Below are positions 1-8,525 of a stretch of DNA of 64,000 nt, in pieces; within the stretch, counting starts at the first letter, position 1, and the number at the start of each line of letters is the position of its first letter. The position numbers and the translations under genes were made by a program. A model generated the notes under the pieces. It ran no database searches and was not told the origin of the DNA. It was given only the letters and a program-made list of their open reading frames with translations. This DNA comes from Bradyrhizobium sp. CCBAU 51765 (lineage in GTDB: Bacteria > Pseudomonadota > Alphaproteobacteria > Rhizobiales > Xanthobacteraceae), in assembly GCF_015291725.1 (NCBI RefSeq), contig NZ_CP030038.1:3461001-3525000 (forward strand), in the 5' to 3' direction.

Positions 1-102
1 CAGCGCCTTGCCATAGGCGATCAGTTCCGGCGATGGCTCGGCGGCAAGGGCCGCGCCAGCAACTGCACTGCACAACGCGATCACAGCCAGAATCGTCCGC
101 AT
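1..102 (-). CDS. Secreted protein, N-terminal fragment (cut by window edge)
   Basis: Only the first 34 codons lie in the window, reading leftwards from an ATG at 102. They encode a typical Sec signal peptide (hydrophobic stretch about residues 4-20, Ala-rich cleavage region ending AALAAE). The mature start then contains ELIAYGKAL, which resembles the beginning of small periplasmic c-type cytochromes, but no CXXCH is visible in this fragment, so the family is a guess. An AGGAG ribosome site precedes the ATG at a normal distance. The gene is divergent from the oxidoreductase gene at 394. Confidence 0.6.
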   Translation of the reverse strand, partial: MRTILAVIALCSAVAGAALAAEPSPELIAYGKAL

Positions 103-393
103 GCTCGGCCTCTCCTGCGACCAATCGCCGTCATCGGCGCCACGGGGGCGGCCATTCATTTCGCGACGGCGGGGGTATGGTGACACAAATTGAAAATGCC
201 CGGCGTGTTTGCTGCCACGAAATTGCGATTTTCACCCGGCGCGCCCTTTCATCCAGATTTGTGGTGCGGATCATGAAATATCCGACATAGAGTGGCGGTG
301 ATGGTCGGCGCGCCCTAGCTAAAAACGACGGGAAGGCAACGGCTTAAGCGAGCTTAAGTAACAAAGGCCTGAGCAGGGCCAAACGAGGACAGC
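103..393. promoter_or_regulatory. Divergent intergenic region
   Basis: About 290 bases separate the secreted-protein gene from the oxidoreductase gene and must hold both promoters. The heptamer GCTTAAG occurs twice, three bases apart (342-348 and 352-358), about 35 bases before the start at 394. This could be a regulator site. A GAGGA ribosome site lies just before 394. I see no gene here. Confidence 0.35.
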
Positions 394-3300
394 ATGGGCA
401 TCAACCAGGGTCCGATCAGTCTCGATCAAAAATACACCCAGGAAACCGGTCACGTCTTCACCACGGGCATCCAGGCCCTGGTCCGCCTGCCGATGGCCCA
501 GATCCGGCGCGACCGCGCCAACGGCCTCAATACCGCGGGCTTCATCTCCGGCTATCGCGGCTCGCCGCTCGGCGGCTACGACCAGCAGCTATTCGCCGCC
601 CGTAAGCATCTGGAACAGTACAACATCAAGTTCCAGCCCGGCGTGAACGAGGACCTCGCGGCCACCGCCGTCTGGGGCTCGCAGCAGCTCAACCTCTCGC
701 CCGGCGCCAAATACGACGGCGTCGTCGGCATCTGGTACGGCAAGGGCCCGGGCGTCGACCGCTGCGGCGACGTGTTCCGCCACGGCAATGCCGCCGGCTC
801 GGCCAAGAACGGCGGCGTGCTGTGCCTTGCCGGCGATGACCACGGCGCGAAATCCTCCACCGTTCCGCATCAGTCGGACCACGCCTTCATCTCGGCGCTG
901 ATGCCCTATCTCTATCCCTCCAGCATCCACGAGATGATCGAGATGGGCCTGCTCGGCATCGCGATGTCGCGCTATTCCGGCTGCTGGGTCGGCATGAAGG
1001 TGATCACCGAGACGGTGGAGACCACGGCCGAGATCGACCTCACCGACGAGATGAAGCCTTTCATCATTCCCACCGATTTCGAACTGCCGCCCGGCGGGCT
1101 CAATCTGCGCTGGCCCGACGACCGCTTCGAGCAGGACCGGCGCCTGCAGGACTACAAGGGCTTTGCCGCCATCGCATTCGCGCGCGCCAACAAGGTCAAC
1201 CGCGTCACCATGGATTCGCCGAACGCCCGCTTCGGCATCATGGCGTCAGGCAAGAGCTATGAGGACGTGCGCCAGGCGTTGCGCGAACTGGGGATCACCG
1301 AGGAGGTCGCCGCCAGGATCGGCCTTCGCCTCTACAAGATCGGCATGCCCTGGCCGCTGGAGCCGGAAGGCGTGCGGCAGTTTGCGGTCGGGCTCGAAGA
1401 GATCTTCATCGTCGAGGAGCGCCGCGAGATCGTCGAAAACCAGGTCAAGCAGGAGCTGTTCAACTGGCGCGACGACGTCCGCCCGCGCATCGTCGGCAAG
1501 ATGGACGAGCACGACAAGCGCTTCCTGACCTTCGCCGCCGAGCTGAGCGTCGCCTCGCTTGCGACCTCGCTGACCGAACGACTTCTTCGACTTAATCTCA
1601 ACCCTGAGATCGCGGAGATGCTGCGCGTCAAGGCCGATTGGTTCAACGGCCGTCAGGCGACCCAGATGCAGGCGGTCGCCCCTGTCTCCCGCACTCCCTA
1701 CTTCTGCTCCGGCTGTCCTCACAACACATCTACGAAGGTCCCCGAAGGCAGCCGCGCGCTCGCCGGCATCGGCTGTCACTTCATGGCGCTGTGGATGGAC
1801 CGCTCGACCGAGACCTTTACCCATATGGGCGGCGAGGGCGTGCCCTGGGTCGGCATCGCGCCCTTCACCAACGAGAACCACATCTTCGCCAATCTCGGCG
1901 ACGGCACCTATTTCCACTCCGGCTTGCTTGCCATTCGCCAGGCGGTCGCCTCCAAGACCAACATCACCTACAAGATCCTCTACAACGACGCTGTCGCCAT
2001 GACCGGCGGCCAGCGCCATGACGGCGATCTCTCGCCGCAGCAGATCACCTTCCAGCTCCACGCCGAGGGCATCCGCGAGATCTACCTGGTCTCGGAGGCG
2101 CCTGACGCCTATCCGGGCGACACCATCGCGCCCGGCGTGAAGAAATATCATCGCGACGAGCTCGACAGCGTCATGAAGATGTGCCGCGAGTACAAGGGCA
2201 CCTCGGCGATCGTCTTCGTGCAGACCTGCGCCGCCGAAAAGCGCCGCCGCCGCAAGCGCGGCCTGATGGAGGATCCGGCGCGCCGCGTCATGATCAACCC
2301 CGCCGTTTGCGAAGGCTGCGGCGACTGCTCGGTGCAGTCGAACTGCATCTCGGTGGAGCCGCTGGAGACCGAGTTCGGCCGCAAGCGCGCCATCAACCAG
2401 TCCTCTTGCAACAAGGACTATTCGTGCCTCAAGGGCTTCTGCCCGTCCTTCGTCACCGTCGACGGCGGCAAGCCGCGTCACCGTGCGCCGGCCGAGCTCA
2501 GCGAGATCGGCGCGCTGCCTGAGCCGGCCTCGCGGCCGACTCTCGACAAGCCCTACAACATCGCAGTCGGCGGCGTCGGCGGCACGGGCGTGCTGACCAT
2601 CGGCGCGCTGCTCGGCATGGCCGCCCATATCGAGGGCAAGGCCTCGATGATCCTCGACATGTCGGGCCTTGCGCAGAAGGGCGGGGCGGTGCTCAGCCAT
2701 GTCCGCCTGTCGGATCATCCGGCAGAGGTGACCTGCTCGCGCATCGTCACCGGCACGGCCGATCTCGTGCTCGCGGCTGACGAGGTGGTTGCGGTCGCCA
2801 AAGACACGATCTCGCTCTGCGACACCAGCCGCACCCGCGGCATCATCAACAGCCACGTCATCCCGACCGCCGACTTCGTCCTCAACCGCGACTTCAACTT
2901 CCAGACCCGCAAGCTGAACGGATTGCTGGAGACGGCGCTGCACAAGGACTCGGTCTTCTTCGATTTCACCAGGCCGGCCGAGCAGCTGCTCGGCGATGCC
3001 ATCGCCACCAACATGATGATGATGGGCTACGCCTATCAGAAGGGACTGTTCCCGCTGTCGGCGGAATCGATCGAGCAGGCCATCGAGGTCAACGGCGTCT
3101 CGATCAAGATGAACAAGGAAGCCTTCCGCCTCGGCCGCCTCGCGGTCGCGGACCCCAAGCGCCTCGCTGACATGCTGAAGGGGGCCGACGAGGTCATTGC
3201 GCCGAAGACGCTGGACGCAATGACGCTCGACGAGGTGATCGAGCATCGCGTCAAGCACCTGACCGCCTATCAGAACGGCCGGCTGGCTAGACGTTATCGC

Positions 3301-3885
3301 AAGCTGGTCGATCAGGTTCGCGATGCTGCCAAGCAGGGCGGCTATGACGATGCCCTGCCGCGGGCGGTCGCGGTGAACTATGCCAAGCTCCTCGCCTACA
3401 AGGACGAATACGAAGTTGCGCGCCTCTACACCAACGGCGCCTTCGAGCAGCAGCTCCGCGACCAGTTTGAGGGCGACTTCAAGTTCAGCTTCAACCTGGC
3501 ACCGCCGATCCTCAGCCGCGGCGTCGATGCGCTGGGACGTCCGAAGAAGCGCGCGTTCGGCCCGTGGATGCTGAACGTCTTCCGCGTGCTGGCAAAGTTC
3601 AAGTTCCTGCGCGGCACGCCGTTCGACATTTTCGGCCGCAGCGCCGACCGCAAGCTCGAACGCGACTTGATCGCCGGTTACGAGAAGGACGTCGCCACGG
3701 TGCTCGGCCTGCTGTCCCCCGTCACGATCGACACCGCGGTCGAACTGCTCTCGCTGCCCGACCGTATCCGCGGCTATGGCCCGGTGAAGGAGAAGGCGGT
3801 TCAGGACGCCAAGGTGCGCTACGCCCAGCTCGCCGCGGACTTGGCCAATCCGCCCCCTGCGCCGAGGCAGATCGCCGCGGAGTAG
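394..3885 (+). CDS. Indolepyruvate ferredoxin oxidoreductase, fused subunits
   Basis: A 1163-residue fused 2-oxoacid:ferredoxin oxidoreductase. Family members oxidatively decarboxylate aryl pyruvates such as indolepyruvate or phenylpyruvate to aryl-acetyl-CoA, passing electrons to ferredoxin in the cytoplasm. The N-terminal third is the pyruvate:ferredoxin-oxidoreductase alpha-type region. A TPP-binding region near residues 435-560 carries FCSGCPHNT and NLGDGTYFHSG. A cysteine cluster near 638-690 (CEGCGDC, then further Cys including CLKGFCP) should hold an Fe-S centre. The gamma-type domain starts near 724 with GGVGGTGVL, and a C-terminal extension follows from about 940. The fusion of both chains in one polypeptide matches the proteobacterial form of the enzyme. 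It is transcribed alone, with a repeat-filled gap before the next gene. Substrate is inferred from family only. Confidence 0.9.
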   Translation: MGINQGPISLDQKYTQETGHVFTTGIQALVRLPMAQIRRDRANGLNTAGFISGYRGSPLGGYDQQLFAARKHLEQYNIKFQPGVNEDLAATAVWGSQQLNLSPGAKYDGVVGIWYGKGPGVDRCGDVFRHGNAAGSAKNGGVLCLAGDDHGAKSSTVPHQSDHAFISALMPYLYPSSIHEMIEMGLLGIAMSRYSGCWVGMKVITETVETTAEIDLTDEMKPFIIPTDFELPPGGLNLRWPDDRFEQDRRLQDYKGFAAIAFARANKVNRVTMDSPNARFGIMASGKSYEDVRQALRELGITEEVAARIGLRLYKIGMPWPLEPEGVRQFAVGLEEIFIVEERREIVENQVKQELFNWRDDVRPRIVGKMDEHDKRFLTFAAELSVASLATSLTERLLRLNLNPEIAEMLRVKADWFNGRQATQMQAVAPVSRTPYFCSGCPHNTSTKVPEGSRALAGIGCHFMALWMDRSTETFTHMGGEGVPWVGIAPFTNENHIFANLGDGTYFHSGLLAIRQAVASKTNITYKILYNDAVAMTGGQRHDGDLSPQQITFQLHAEGIREIYLVSEAPDAYPGDTIAPGVKKYHRDELDSVMKMCREYKGTSAIVFVQTCAAEKRRRRKRGLMEDPARRVMINPAVCEGCGDCSVQSNCISVEPLETEFGRKRAINQSSCNKDYSCLKGFCPSFVTVDGGKPRHRAPAELSEIGALPEPASRPTLDKPYNIAVGGVGGTGVLTIGALLGMAAHIEGKASMILDMSGLAQKGGAVLSHVRLSDHPAEVTCSRIVTGTADLVLAADEVVAVAKDTISLCDTSRTRGIINSHVIPTADFVLNRDFNFQTRKLNGLLETALHKDSVFFDFTRPAEQLLGDAIATNMMMMGYAYQKGLFPLSAESIEQAIEVNGVSIKMNKEAFRLGRLAVADPKRLADMLKGADEVIAPKTLDAMTLDEVIEHRVKHLTAYQNGRLARRYRKLVDQVRDAAKQGGYDDALPRAVAVNYAKLLAYKDEYEVARLYTNGAFEQQLRDQFEGDFKFSFNLAPPILSRGVDALGRPKKRAFGPWMLNVFRVLAKFKFLRGTPFDIFGRSADRKLERDLIAGYEKDVATVLGLLSPVTIDTAVELLSLPDRIRGYGPVKEKAVQDAKVRYAQLAADLANPPPAPRQIAAE

Positions 3886-3895
3886 GGCGCTCTCG

Positions 3896-3988
3896 TAGGG
3901 TGGGCAAAGGCGCAAAGCGCCGTGCCCACCATCTGCCATTGACTACGAAGAAGACGTGGGCACGCTTTCGCTTTGCCTACCCTACGGC
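3896..3988. repeat. Imperfect palindromic intergenic repeat
   Basis: Just after the oxidoreductase stop, GTAGGGTGGGCA and GTGCCCACCATCTGCCA are followed by GTGGGCACGCTTTCGC and TGCCTACCCTAC, so the segment folds back on itself. Dispersed elements of this composition are common between rhizobial genes. It might also serve as a transcription end, but it lacks a clear U-run. Confidence 0.5.
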
Positions 3989-4099
3989 ACCATCCCTTGC
4001 GTTGCCCGTCGGGCAAAACACCCACGCCGTGGGTCAATCCGTACGCACTAAAACATTCCGCTTTACCGAAATTCGGAATTGTCGTATCCGTCCGCCACC

Positions 4100-4620
4100 T
4101 CATCCCTCTCTGAGGGGCGTATCGCGATCGTCACGAAACGCGGGGTGAGCGGCGGTGGACGCGGGCTGCGTCGCGCGAGCGATTGTCTCGTGCACGACGG
4201 GCGCGGTCTCGCGTACGGCAAAATCGTGTGGTCCTGACACCCGGGGTCTGTGCGTCAAGTCTTGCGATCGCTCGCAAGGCGACGGGGGCAATAGTGCATC
4301 GCTCCCCGGGGAGAGCACGACATAAGCCGTAAAGCCACTGCGCAGGGAAGGCCGGATGTTGGGCTTCACCTGTATGCCGCTGTGCCTCTGTTCTTCGCGC
4401 AATTCGCGCACAGCGGACCGTGGGTGCCCGGCCGGCACCCGGTCTTCCCTGCGCCCTCTGTTTTCCGAGGGAGCAAAACGGAAGCAAAGCTCGGGCGAAA
4501 CGCGCCGCGAGGATGCGGGGGTGTGTCTGCAAAGCAACCTCTGGTGCCCCGGACGCAGCGCCGCGCTCTGGGCTCTGCGCAGCAACGCCAGGGCGTTGCT
4601 GCGCGTCCGGGAGACGAGAC
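4100..4620. repeat. Large dispersed intergenic repeat
   Basis: The stretch 3886-4743 holds no convincing gene. Several overlapping open frames of 90-210 codons exist on both strands here, but they are Arg/Cys/Pro-rich, overlap each other and have no domain. Two parts recur elsewhere in the window. The segment at 4280-4315 (AATAGTGCATCGCTCCCC) recurs inverted near 29253. The end at 4545-4620 (TGCCCCGGACGC ... GCGTCCGGGAGACGAGA) matches the element at 7391-7520. This looks like a composite of repeat units rather than coding sequence. Confidence 0.55.
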
Positions 4621-4743
4621 ATATCCCCCACTTGCGCCGACCGGCTGCCCTCTCGCACGACGGAATATTTCCGCGCTTGCCAATCAGGCCATCGCGGTTC
4701 AGAAAAACCCGAGCAAGAAGAAGCGCAAGCGGAGACCTGAAGT

Positions 4744-5901
4744 TTGACCATCAAGGGCAAGGCCTACATTGCCGGGATCTATGAACACCCGACCCGGCAT
4801 GCGCCGGACAAATCCACCGCCCAGCTCCATGCCGAGGTCGCCAAGGGCGCGATCGAGGATGCCGGGATCAGCAAGGACGATATCGACGGCTACTTCTGCG
4901 CGGGCGACGCGCCGGGCGGTGCCTGGCCGATGGTCGATTATCTCGGCCTGAACACCAAGAAACTTCGTCACATTGATTCCACCGAGACCGGCGGCTGCTC
5001 CTACATCATCCATCTCGGCCATGCCGCCGAGGCGATCGCCGCGGGCAAATGCTCGATCGCGCTCGTTACGCTCGCCGGCAAACCGCGTACCGGGGCGATG
5101 CCGCCGCGCGCAGCCGGGGCCGAGGTCGATTTCGAAACCGCTTACGGCGCGACCACCCACAATGCCTACGGCATGTGTGCCATGCGCCACATGCACGACT
5201 ATGGCACCACCTCCGAGCAGCTCGCCTGGATCAAGGTCGCGGCCTCGCATCATGCGCAATACAATCCGCATGCGATGCTCAAGGACGTCGTCACCGTCGA
5301 GGACGTCCTGAACTCGCCGATGATCTCCGATCCCCTGCATCGCATGGATTGCTGCGTCGTCTCCGACGGCGGCGGCGCAATGATCGTGACGACGCCCGAG
5401 ATCGCCAAGAGCCTGAAGAAGCCGCTGGTGCGTCTTATCGGTCACGGCGAGGCAATGAAGGGTCCGCGCGGCGGCAAGGATCTCGACCTCACGTACTCCG
5501 CCGGCATCTGGTCCGGCCCCCGCGCGTTCGAGGAAGCCGGCATCACGCCGAAGGACATCAAATACGCCTCGATCTACGACAGCTTCACCATCACCGTGCT
5601 GATGCAGCTCGAAGACCTCGGTTTCTGCAAGAAGGGCGAGGGCGGCAAGTTCGTCGCCGACGGTAATCTCATTTCCGGCGTCGGCAAGCTGCCGTTCAAT
5701 ACCGACGGCGGCGGCCTCTGCAGCAACCATCCCGTCAACCGCGGCGGCATGACCAAGATCCTCGAGGCCGTGCGTCAGCTGCGCGGCGAGGCGCATCCGA
5801 AGGTGCAGGTTCCGAATTGCGATCTCGCCATCGCCCACGGCACCGGCGGCCTCTTGGGTGTTCGCCACGCCGCCTCGACGGCCATTCTGGAGCGCGTGTG
5901 A
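4744..5901 (+). CDS. SCP2-type thiolase
   Basis: A 385-residue thiolase-fold protein of the sterol-carrier/lipid-transfer type, predicted to cleave a 3-oxoacyl-CoA (thiolysis) or perform a related retro-aldol step. Cys85 lies in TETGGCSYI, at the usual nucleophile position. A C-terminal His lies in CSNHPVNRGG. The second classical Cys motif is replaced by AHGTGGLLG, as in the SCP2 subgroup. The start is TTG, preceded by GGAGA. Its stop overlaps the start of the DUF35 gene (TGATG), and thiolase-DUF35 pairs of this kind form complexes in which the DUF35 chain is needed for activity. A MaoC hydratase and an SDR dehydrogenase follow, suggesting a beta-oxidation unit. The substrate is unknown. Confidence 0.85.
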   Translation: MTIKGKAYIAGIYEHPTRHAPDKSTAQLHAEVAKGAIEDAGISKDDIDGYFCAGDAPGGAWPMVDYLGLNTKKLRHIDSTETGGCSYIIHLGHAAEAIAAGKCSIALVTLAGKPRTGAMPPRAAGAEVDFETAYGATTHNAYGMCAMRHMHDYGTTSEQLAWIKVAASHHAQYNPHAMLKDVVTVEDVLNSPMISDPLHRMDCCVVSDGGGAMIVTTPEIAKSLKKPLVRLIGHGEAMKGPRGGKDLDLTYSAGIWSGPRAFEEAGITPKDIKYASIYDSFTITVLMQLEDLGFCKKGEGGKFVADGNLISGVGKLPFNTDGGGLCSNHPVNRGGMTKILEAVRQLRGEAHPKVQVPNCDLAIAHGTGGLLGVRHAASTAILERV

Positions 5902-6290
5902 TGAGTGAAGCGAAGAAATATCCGGCCCCGGTGACCAATCCCGAGACCGCCGCGTTCTGGGACGCGGCGAAAGAGGGCAAGTTCATGATCAAGCGCTGCA
6001 CGGCCTGCGGCGAAGCGCATTACTTCCCGCGCTCGATCTGCCCGTTCTGCTACTCCGACAAGACGGTGTGGGAGGAGGCGTCGGGCGAGGGCACGATCTA
6101 CACCTGGAGCCTGATGCGGAAATCGCCGACCGGTCCTTACGCGATCGGCTATGTCACGCTGAAGGAGGGGCCGTCGGTGCAGACCAACTTCGTCGACTGC
6201 GATCTCGAGAAGCTGAAGATCGGCCAGAAGGTGAAAGTTGTGTTCAAGCCGACCGACGGCGCGCCGCTGCCGTTCTTCACGGTAGCCTGA
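5901..6290 (+). CDS. DUF35 OB-fold / zinc-ribbon thiolase partner
   Basis: A 129-residue protein with a rubredoxin-like zinc ribbon (C33, C36, C47, C50 in CTAC and CPFC), followed by an OB-fold rich in short beta strands. DUF35 proteins bind acyl-CoA and act as obligate partners of SCP2-type thiolases or aldolases. Translational overlap with the thiolase stop supports a one-to-one complex. Length is typical of the single-domain family. The pair probably acts in the cytoplasm on CoA esters. Confidence 0.88.
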   Translation: MSEAKKYPAPVTNPETAAFWDAAKEGKFMIKRCTACGEAHYFPRSICPFCYSDKTVWEEASGEGTIYTWSLMRKSPTGPYAIGYVTLKEGPSVQTNFVDCDLEKLKIGQKVKVVFKPTDGAPLPFFTVA

Positions 6291-6307
6291 CGCGAAGCGA
6301 GATGTAA

Positions 6308-6468
6308 CCCTCTCCCCTTGTGGGAGAGGGTGGCAGCCAGGGTGGCAGCCGAAGGCTGCCGGGTGAGGGGTCTCTCTCCACACGATAACGTGTCACTGCG
6401 GAGCCAACCCCTCACCCGAGTGAGTTTGTTGCAAGAGCGGTGCTGCCCTCTCCCACAAGGGGAGAGGG
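6308..6468. repeat. Inverted repeat with perfect 23-bp arms
   Basis: Arms at 6308-6330 and 6446-6468 are exact reverse complements of each other, and each is itself a near-palindrome (CCCTCTCCC ... GGGAGAGGG). Between them CCGAAGGCTGCCGGGTGAGGGG and AACCCCTCACCCG give a second inner pairing. This type of element is common in rhizobial genomes and separates the DUF35 and hydratase genes, so it may affect operon read-through. Confidence 0.75.
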
Positions 6469-6524
6469 CACATTAACGGGCATCGCCGCCTGCGGATGAG
6501 AAACTCGGGGAGGAAACAAACAAA

Positions 6525-7385
6525 ATGTCCGCCAGATATGAAGAACTCAAAGGCCTGAAGAACATCGGCCAGAAATACGCCTACACCGACCGCGAAGTGA
6601 TGCTCTACGCCTACGGCATTGGCCTCGGCGCCGATCCCATGGACGAGAAGGAGCTCGCTTTCGTCAACGAGGGCACGCTGACGCCGCGGCCGCTGAAGGT
6701 GGTGCCGACCTTCGCCTCCGTCGCGGCCTGGGGTTCGGGGCCGGGCGAGATGAATCTCAACCGCGTGATGGTGGTGGATGGCGAGCGCGACATCACCTTC
6801 CACCAGCCGCTGCCGGTTGCCGCCAACATCACTGCCGATTCCTCCGTGCTCGAGGTCTACGACAAGGGCAAGGACAAGGGCGTCGTCATCGTTCACCAGA
6901 CCGTGCTCAAGAACGAAAAGGGCGAGAAGCTGGCGACGCTGGTCGCCTCGCGCTTTGCCCGCGGTGACGGCGGCTTTGGCGGGCCGAACCTGAGTCAACC
7001 CGATCCGCACAAGATCCCCTCGCGCGCGCCCGACAAGACCATCGACATCACGACGCGCCCCGACCAGGCGCTGGTCTATCGTCTCTGCGGCGACCGCAAT
7101 CCGCTGCACTCCGATCCGGAATTCGCGAAGAAGGCGGGCTTCCCGCGCCCGATCCTGCACGGCATGTGCACCTACGGCATCACCTGCCGCGGCGTGCTGC
7201 AGACCTATGCCGATTACGACGCGAGCGCCTTCCGCCAGCACGTCGCGCGGTTCTCCTCGCCGGTCTATCCCGGCGAGACCGTGACCATGGACCTCTGGAA
7301 GGACGGCAACGTGGTCTCGTTCGAAGCCAAGGTGAAGTCGCGCGGCGTCACCGTGATCAAGAACGGCAAGACGGTGCTGGATTAG
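6525..7385 (+). CDS. MaoC-family enoyl-CoA hydratase 2
   Basis: A 286-residue double hot-dog protein like the hydratase part of eukaryotic multifunctional enzyme 2. It should hydrate trans-2-enoyl-CoA to (3R)-hydroxyacyl-CoA. The N-terminal half is the substrate-binding hot dog. The C-terminal half holds the hydratase-2 signature YRLCGDRNPLHSDP, with the catalytic Asp190 and His195 and the conserved Asn192, followed by LHGMCTYG. A GGAGG site lies before the ATG. It is followed by an SDR dehydrogenase of the matching stereochemistry class and preceded by a thiolase, which supports a D-specific beta-oxidation role. Confidence 0.88.
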   Translation: MSARYEELKGLKNIGQKYAYTDREVMLYAYGIGLGADPMDEKELAFVNEGTLTPRPLKVVPTFASVAAWGSGPGEMNLNRVMVVDGERDITFHQPLPVAANITADSSVLEVYDKGKDKGVVIVHQTVLKNEKGEKLATLVASRFARGDGGFGGPNLSQPDPHKIPSRAPDKTIDITTRPDQALVYRLCGDRNPLHSDPEFAKKAGFPRPILHGMCTYGITCRGVLQTYADYDASAFRQHVARFSSPVYPGETVTMDLWKDGNVVSFEAKVKSRGVTVIKNGKTVLD

Positions 7386-7390
7386 GACGG

Positions 7391-7520
7391 TCTCGTGCCC
7401 CGGACGCGGCGCAGCACGCAGTGATGCGCTGCTGAGCCGGGGCCCAGCGGACGTAACAAGGAACTGGGTCCCGGCTTGGCGACGCAGCGTTTCACGCTGC
7501 ATCGCGTCCGGGACACGAGA
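7391..7520. repeat. Dispersed palindromic repeat
   Basis: The ends TCTCGTGCCCCGGACGC and GCGTCCGGGACACGAGA are near-perfect inverted copies, with further internal pairings (CGCAGCACGCAGTGATGCGC). The same terminal sequence occurs at 4545-4620 and a diverged one around 28965-29020. It lies between hydratase and dehydrogenase genes of one presumed operon. Confidence 0.7.
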
Positions 7521-7542
7521 AAACAAACAGGGAGAAGCCACC

Positions 7543-8421
7543 ATGGGACTGCTCGATGGCAAGGTTGCGCTGATCACCGGCGCGGGCGGGGGGCTCGGTG
7601 AGGCCTACGCAAGACTGTTCGCGCGGGAAGGGGCCGCGGTCGTCGTCAACGATCTCGGCGGGCCCCGCGACGGCTCCGGCGCCGACAAGTCCATGGCGCA
7701 GCAGGTGGTGGACGCGATCAAGGCCGAGGGCGGCAAGGCGGTCGCCAACGGTGCCGACATTTCCACCATGGAAGGCGGCCAGTCGGTGTTCGACGACGCC
7801 ATCAGGCATTTCGGCCGTGCCGACATCCTCGTCAACAATGCCGGCATTCTGCGGGACCAGACCTTCGCCAAGGCCTCCGAGGCCGACTGGGACAAGGTCA
7901 TCAAGGTGCACCTGAAGGGCACCTTTTGTTGCACCCTGCCGGTGTTTCGCTGGATGCGGGAGAATGGCGGTGGCGTCATCGTCAACACCTCCTCGACCTC
8001 CGGGCTGATCGGCAATTTCGGCCAAAGCAACTACGGTGCGGCCAAGGGCGGCATCTGGGGCTTGTCCAACGTGCTGGCGATCGAGGGCCGCAAGTACAAC
8101 ATCCGGGTCTGGACGCTGGCCCCGGGGGCCCTGACCCGCATGACCGCAGACCTGCCCCGCTATAAGGAGAACCCCGGCGCCGCGCTGGGGCCGGACGGCA
8201 TCGCGCCGGCCGTGCTATACATGGTTAGCGATTTGTCGGGCGACCAGACCGGCAAGGTGCTGGGCGTGTCCGGGCCCCGCGGCGTGCGCGAAATGCGGAT
8301 GATGGAAATGGAAGGCTGGAAACCGCCGCACACGGGCTGGAAAGCCCAGGACATCGCCGATCACGCCAAGGAGATCTTCTTCTCCGAGGAGCAGATCAAG
8401 ATGGGGGCGCGGCGGTTTTAG
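7543..8421 (+). CDS. SDR (3R)-hydroxyacyl-CoA dehydrogenase
   Basis: A 292-residue short-chain dehydrogenase similar to the dehydrogenase part of multifunctional enzyme 2. It is expected to oxidise (3R)-hydroxyacyl-CoA to 3-oxoacyl-CoA with NAD. The Rossmann motif TGAGGGLG, the insertion NDLGGPRDGSG typical of that subgroup, LVNNAGIL, and the catalytic Tyr164/Lys168 in YGAAK are all visible. It is longer than a basal SDR because of a C-terminal tail. The strong AGGGAGAAG site sits before the ATG. With the hydratase before it and the thiolase upstream, it completes a beta-oxidation cycle. Confidence 0.88.
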   Translation: MGLLDGKVALITGAGGGLGEAYARLFAREGAAVVVNDLGGPRDGSGADKSMAQQVVDAIKAEGGKAVANGADISTMEGGQSVFDDAIRHFGRADILVNNAGILRDQTFAKASEADWDKVIKVHLKGTFCCTLPVFRWMRENGGGVIVNTSSTSGLIGNFGQSNYGAAKGGIWGLSNVLAIEGRKYNIRVWTLAPGALTRMTADLPRYKENPGAALGPDGIAPAVLYMVSDLSGDQTGKVLGVSGPRGVREMRMMEMEGWKPPHTGWKAQDIADHAKEIFFSEEQIKMGARRF

Positions 8422-8430
8422 CTGTTGTTG

Positions 8431-8507
8431 TCGTTCCGGGGCGGCTCGAAGAGCCGAACCCGGAACCTCGAGATTCCGGGTTCGCGCTGCGCGCGCCCCG
8501 GAATGAC
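8431..8507. repeat. Short palindromic repeat
   Basis: GTTCCGGGGCGG and GCGCCCCGGAATGAC bracket an inner inverted pair (GAACCCGGAACCTCGAG / ATTCCGGGTTCGCG). A related element lies at 25131-25211 behind the chemoreceptor gene. It is a dispersed intergenic repeat between the SDR and DapA-family genes. Confidence 0.65.
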
Positions 8508-8525
8508 GGAGAAAGAGAGAGACCT

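Noticed and set aside
1246..3939. 897-codon open frame on the minus strand opposite the oxidoreductase gene
   Set aside because: It is the antisense shadow of a strongly conserved gene in high-GC DNA; its translation is His/Asp/Arg-rich with no domain and no ribosome site.
4100..4760. Several open frames of 90-210 codons in the gap before the thiolase gene
   Set aside because: They overlap each other on both strands, are composed of repeat units found elsewhere in the window, and have no protein-like pattern.
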